A DNA stretch of 64,000 nt from positions 62,001 through 126,000 of the forward strand of contig CAVZXS010000026.1 of assembly GCA_963779325.1 (NCBI GenBank). Direction: 5' to 3'. A program made the position numbers and the translations under genes. Of this stretch, positions 61,261 to 64,000 are shown piece after piece. The notes beneath the pieces are model-generated. The model was not told the DNA's origin, ran no database searches, and saw nothing but the letters and a program-made list of their open reading frames with translations. The first letter of the stretch is position 1; each line of letters opens with the position of its first letter. The stretch comes from CAVZXS01 sp963779325 (GTDB lineage Bacteria > Bacteroidota > Bacteroidia > Chitinophagales > Chitinophagaceae).

Positions 61261-61304
61261 ATAAGATAAGCCCGCCGTTAAAAGAAACGGCGGGCTTATC
61301 TTAT
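61261..61304. terminator. Strong hairpin after the SusCD-associated lipoprotein gene
   Basis: A perfect 19-bp stem (61261-61279 with 61286-61304) with a 6-nt loop, carrying AAGCCCGCCGTT. It lies 25 bases after the stop codon of 61329-62246. No long U-run follows, so it may also serve as a 3' RNA stabiliser. Confidence 0.6.
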
Positions 61305-61328
61305 CTAAAGTAAAAAACTATTCTATTC

Positions 61329-62246
61329 TTAAATTCTCTTTAGTACCAATTTTAAGTTCCCTTGGTTTGAGGTACCAAACACTACATTCATCGTAAGTGT
61401 AATAAATCCTGAACACGAAAAAACATAACCGCATTCTATATTATCGCCGATTCCGGCCGCGCTTGCTCCTTGGGCAGTTGTCAGTTGTCCGTAATTTGCA
61501 AAAGTCACTTTTGGTACTTTCGCAACTCCGTTCGCGGGGTTTACGTTCACCACTAACGGGTTTACAGGATCTCCGAAAGCTAGATTCGGCCAAACCTCAG
61601 TCAAATTTATTTGATTTGCACCCGGTCCATCAAGTACTTGAACAATATCGCCTGGACTCCAGTCCGCCCAATCGTCCTGTATTACTTCATAATCACCGGC
61701 CATATTACCGGTAAAAGGGCATGTTATATAGGCCTGCCAGGTAAAAGCAGCATTATAATTTGAGTTGCTTCCCAAAGCCAATGGCGTACTTACGATATCA
61801 AATGCCCGACCGTCCTTTGTCGTAACCTGGTTATAGAAAGTATAAAAATCTCCCGGAGAGAAAGTATTGGGGTTTACACCTAGTGCAGTTCCCATTTCGG
61901 CTCCCGTTACAGAAAGCAGTGTTTCTGCTCCTGAATAAGGCACGGTTTTTACCAACTTCCAATTTGTTTTGTCGGTTGAAGTGCCTTTTACCACGTATAC
62001 TTTTATATTATCTATAACCGATGCGGCAACACCCGAATTATACTCGGTAACCTTAATGCCTACTGCCGATGTTGTTATTTGTGCAAAATTAAAATTCAGA
62101 TTTACGACACTTGCCAAAGTAGGATAAGCGCCAACTGAAAGATTGTTTATATCCGCCAAAGGATTGCCTCCTTCTTTGGTACACCCTGCGATAAAAAGGA
62201 GTGAAGAAAGAAGCGTAAGCCGGAATTTATTAATAAGTAATTTCAT
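61329..62246 (-). CDS. SusCD-associated surface lipoprotein
   Basis: A 305-residue lipoprotein. LTLLSSLLFIAGCTKEGGNP has the lipobox. The body is beta-rich with VNLNFNFAQITTSAVGIKVT and NMAGDYEVIQDDWADWSPGD, and ends GNLKLVLKRI. Proteins like this often follow SusD-like genes in Chitinophagaceae and probably bind the same substrate as SusD. It is 21 bases after a SusD-like gene on the same strand. Exact family not recognised. Confidence 0.75.
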   Translation of the reverse strand: MKLLINKFRLTLLSSLLFIAGCTKEGGNPLADINNLSVGAYPTLASVVNLNFNFAQITTSAVGIKVTEYNSGVAASVIDNIKVYVVKGTSTDKTNWKLVKTVPYSGAETLLSVTGAEMGTALGVNPNTFSPGDFYTFYNQVTTKDGRAFDIVSTPLALGSNSNYNAAFTWQAYITCPFTGNMAGDYEVIQDDWADWSPGDIVQVLDGPGANQINLTEVWPNLAFGDPVNPLVVNVNPANGVAKVPKVTFANYGQLTTAQGASAAGIGDNIECGYVFSCSGFITLTMNVVFGTSNQGNLKLVLKRI

Positions 62247-62267
62247 ATTTCGTTTTTTTATATATAA

Positions 62268-63947
62268 TTATTGTACAAAAATATCGGAGTTATTATCCCA
62301 GAACACTTTGTTTGGTGCTACGCCGATATTTTTTTGCTGAGGAGCATTCAAGTTTCTATCTACATAAACTGATGGATAAAAGTTTGATCTCGGGAAAAAG
62401 CCGGGAGCAGCAGTAGATTTTACCCGCTGCATATTGGACGGCTTACCTGTTCTTCTGTAATTATTGTACGACTCCACACCATTACCCCAAAGCGCTATAT
62501 AATATTCACTCATTATTACTTCCAGTCTCCCGTTATTATCTGTAGCAGCATCATATCTTGCCAAAACATTATTCACATAATTGTTAATAGCCGCCGCAGT
62601 AGGTACCACTGCAGGATTAACCGCAACACCGATAGTAGCAGGATACCCAACTACTTTAGCAATGGAACCTCTTATACCGTCTTCCAACATTGCTCTGGGG
62701 TCACCTGCTGCCGCAACACCCAATTCCAAAGCAATTTCCGCTTTTAAAAAGGAAGTAAAGAAAGACAACCAAATAGGCGATATTCCGGCACCTCTGCCGC
62801 CTAATTCAAGTCTTACTGACGTACCTTGGTTTTCATCCATTTGTCCTCCGGCAGGATAAATACCCCATGCGGTTCTTAACTGGCCATCCGGCGGAATTCC
62901 TGAAGCATCACCATGATCTCTTCCCCAATAGCCGCCCCCAACCAGGCAAAAAGGTGTTTGATCCGGTACACTGAGATAATGACCGGGAATATTCTCGAAT
63001 GCACAAGAAGCCGTCTGTATATTTACTTCAGCGAAGTTTGTCCTTTGACGATAGAAATAATATCTCCTTCTTGGATCTATATTGGAAACGGCACCGCCTG
63101 TTTTTTGAGCAGTAACCATCCACATAAAATAATTACCGATAAATTCTCCTGCGGTGCGACCTGCGGTATAATTAGCAGAGTAATGCGGTGCACGTGTATC
63201 AGGCGCGTCAATATTTGTGCCGTACCTGAATTCAAAGTCTTTTGCCGATGTTCCGATTAAATCATTCTCGGTTAATAAAGCAGCAACTTTTGTTGTTACA
63301 TTGGCTTTATCTACAAGTCTTGTTTGTGTTAGAAATTTAAGTTTTAGCGTTTTCGCCAATGTTCTCCAGTTTGCAATAGTGCCTCTGTAGTATAAATCAT
63401 TTATAGGTCCTGCTACCGCATCAGTCTTTGAAAGGTCTGCAATTGCTTCATCTAAAAGTGCCAGTACACCTGTGTATACCGCAGCACCGGGATCAACTTT
63501 AGGATTCAAATTCTCGACTCCTAAACCGGCTTCACTAAACGGAATATCTCCAAAATAGTCTACCAATGTTCCGTAAGTATAGGCTTTCATAATCTTAGCC
63601 ATGCCGGATTGTATAAACTTTTTTTCTTTAGCTGCCAATTCAATTACTTTATCGGCATGTTTTATTACACCCGTGTATGCAGTTGTCCAAATGCCATCGA
63701 AAGTACTCGGTGCATAGCCATTGTTATAAAGAGGACCGAACCACTGTTGCTGACGGGTAAGCTGTCCGCCGATATTTTGTACAGCTTCATAAAAACCTAC
63801 AAAATTAGCCTGCGCAGTATTGAGCAACAGATCCACGTTCGCAGTGTTTAAATCAGGCCCGTTCGGATCTTGGACCAAGGTATCCAATTTCTTTTGACAG
63901 GAGCTGAGAAAGACTGCCGCTATTAATATTATTTTTATCTTATTCAT
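62268..63947 (-). CDS. SusD/RagB family lipoprotein (SusD-like_2 group)
   Basis: A 559-residue protein. The signal peptide MNKIKIILIAAVFLSSCQKK has a lipobox. Then SusD-type helices and segments: VDLLLNTAQANFVGFYEAVQ, MAKIMKAYTYGTLVDYFGDI, NWRTLAKTLKLKFLTQTRL, and the final ALWGNGVESYNNYRRTGKPS. This is the long SusD-like_2 type, often for peptides or oligosaccharides. It lies 11 bases after the SusC gene that enters from the right edge. Confidence 0.92.
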   Translation of the reverse strand: MNKIKIILIAAVFLSSCQKKLDTLVQDPNGPDLNTANVDLLLNTAQANFVGFYEAVQNIGGQLTRQQQWFGPLYNNGYAPSTFDGIWTTAYTGVIKHADKVIELAAKEKKFIQSGMAKIMKAYTYGTLVDYFGDIPFSEAGLGVENLNPKVDPGAAVYTGVLALLDEAIADLSKTDAVAGPINDLYYRGTIANWRTLAKTLKLKFLTQTRLVDKANVTTKVAALLTENDLIGTSAKDFEFRYGTNIDAPDTRAPHYSANYTAGRTAGEFIGNYFMWMVTAQKTGGAVSNIDPRRRYYFYRQRTNFAEVNIQTASCAFENIPGHYLSVPDQTPFCLVGGGYWGRDHGDASGIPPDGQLRTAWGIYPAGGQMDENQGTSVRLELGGRGAGISPIWLSFFTSFLKAEIALELGVAAAGDPRAMLEDGIRGSIAKVVGYPATIGVAVNPAVVPTAAAINNYVNNVLARYDAATDNNGRLEVIMSEYYIALWGNGVESYNNYRRTGKPSNMQRVKSTAAPGFFPRSNFYPSVYVDRNLNAPQQKNIGVAPNKVFWDNNSDIFVQ

Positions 63948-63958
63948 AATTATTTAAT

Positions 63959-64000
63959 TTAAAATGTTACACGAATGCTTGCCCCAATTCTGCGAGAAGA
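63959..64000 (-). CDS. SusC/RagA TonB-dependent receptor (only the C-terminus in the window)
   Basis: On the minus strand from the right edge the last 13 codons read SSRRIGASIRVTF then stop (TAA at 63959-63961). This is the standard end of a SusC beta-barrel (GxxxRVTF). The rest lies outside. It is the partner of the SusD-like gene 62268-63947, just downstream. Confidence 0.85.
   Translation of the reverse strand, partial: SSRRIGASIRVTF

Noticed and set aside
1..64000. tRNA, rRNA, prophage and integrase signals
   Set aside because: Reading both strands I found no cloverleaf with a T-loop GGTTCGAATCC-type motif, no rRNA signature and no integrase or transposase frame.

Overview
The window looks like a chromosomal segment of a Bacteroidota bacterium, most likely of the Chitinophagaceae/Chitinophagia. 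The evidence is three gliding genes (gldH, gldD, gldE), SusC/SusD nutrient-uptake pairs, an S74-tailed head-repeat adhesin, a LytS/LytTR system with a propeller-type sensor, Cys-anchored lipoproteins, -7 boxes of the TAnnTTTG type and almost no Shine-Dalgarno sequences. I saw no tRNA, rRNA, CRISPR array, prophage or insertion sequence. The content is mostly core genes, with one accessory island and many small repeats.

Layout. 0-7.7 kb: a HAD phosphatase fragment, a LytTR regulator with its large hybrid sensor, then a repeat-rich adhesin and a lipoprotein. Two matched direct-repeat sites with a 21-bp period lie in the upstream gap. 7.7-14.6 kb: SDR oxidoreductase, small stand-alone genes, a frameshifted BatD, gldH with an OmpR-type two-component pair, yicC. 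14.6-15.2 kb: a 650-bp gap with long hairpins, a minus-strand terminator and two DnaA-like boxes. 15.2-24 kb: lpxD-like acyltransferase, epimerase, hydroxyacyl-CoA dehydrogenase, pheS, M1 peptidase. 23.9-30.3 kb: MurU-like uridylyltransferase, an AmgK-like kinase fused to a RapZ C-terminal domain, and an IcmF mutase carrying an inserted DUF559 nuclease-like domain. All three genes carry GC-rich palindromic elements inside their reading frames. 30.4-36.1 kb: glycosyltransferase, inositol monophosphatase, thiL, S41 peptidase. 36.1-40.1 kb: an accessory island with an XRE regulator, a lipoprotein with a PD-(D/E)xK toxin-like end, and two unknown genes. 40.1-48.1 kb: trmB, HxlR/PhzF pair, a possible caspase-fold lipoprotein, EamA transporter, lutB, a TPR protein. 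48.4-52.4 kb: mutY-ssb-gldE-gldD. 52.5-55.6 kb: HU, TPR protein, a tiny basic protein, RNase G. 55.7-64 kb: two SusCD loci, one SusC frameshifted.

The most unusual content is the repeat landscape. (1) GC-rich palindromes are translated in frame, clustered at 24.5-28.4 kb, and one pair brackets a DUF559 domain inside IcmF. (2) A 110-140-bp element with terminal inverted repeats and nested hairpins occurs three times, and its stem sequences differ while pairing is kept. (3) Degenerate heptamer arrays are scattered throughout; two of them encode the hydrophobic core of signal peptides, and one supplies the stop codon of mutY. The second notable theme is the pair of near-identical regulatory sites next to the LytTR system, one of which may drive a short terminator-ended RNA. 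Two genes (batD, susC) are frameshifted, which may reflect decay or assembly error.
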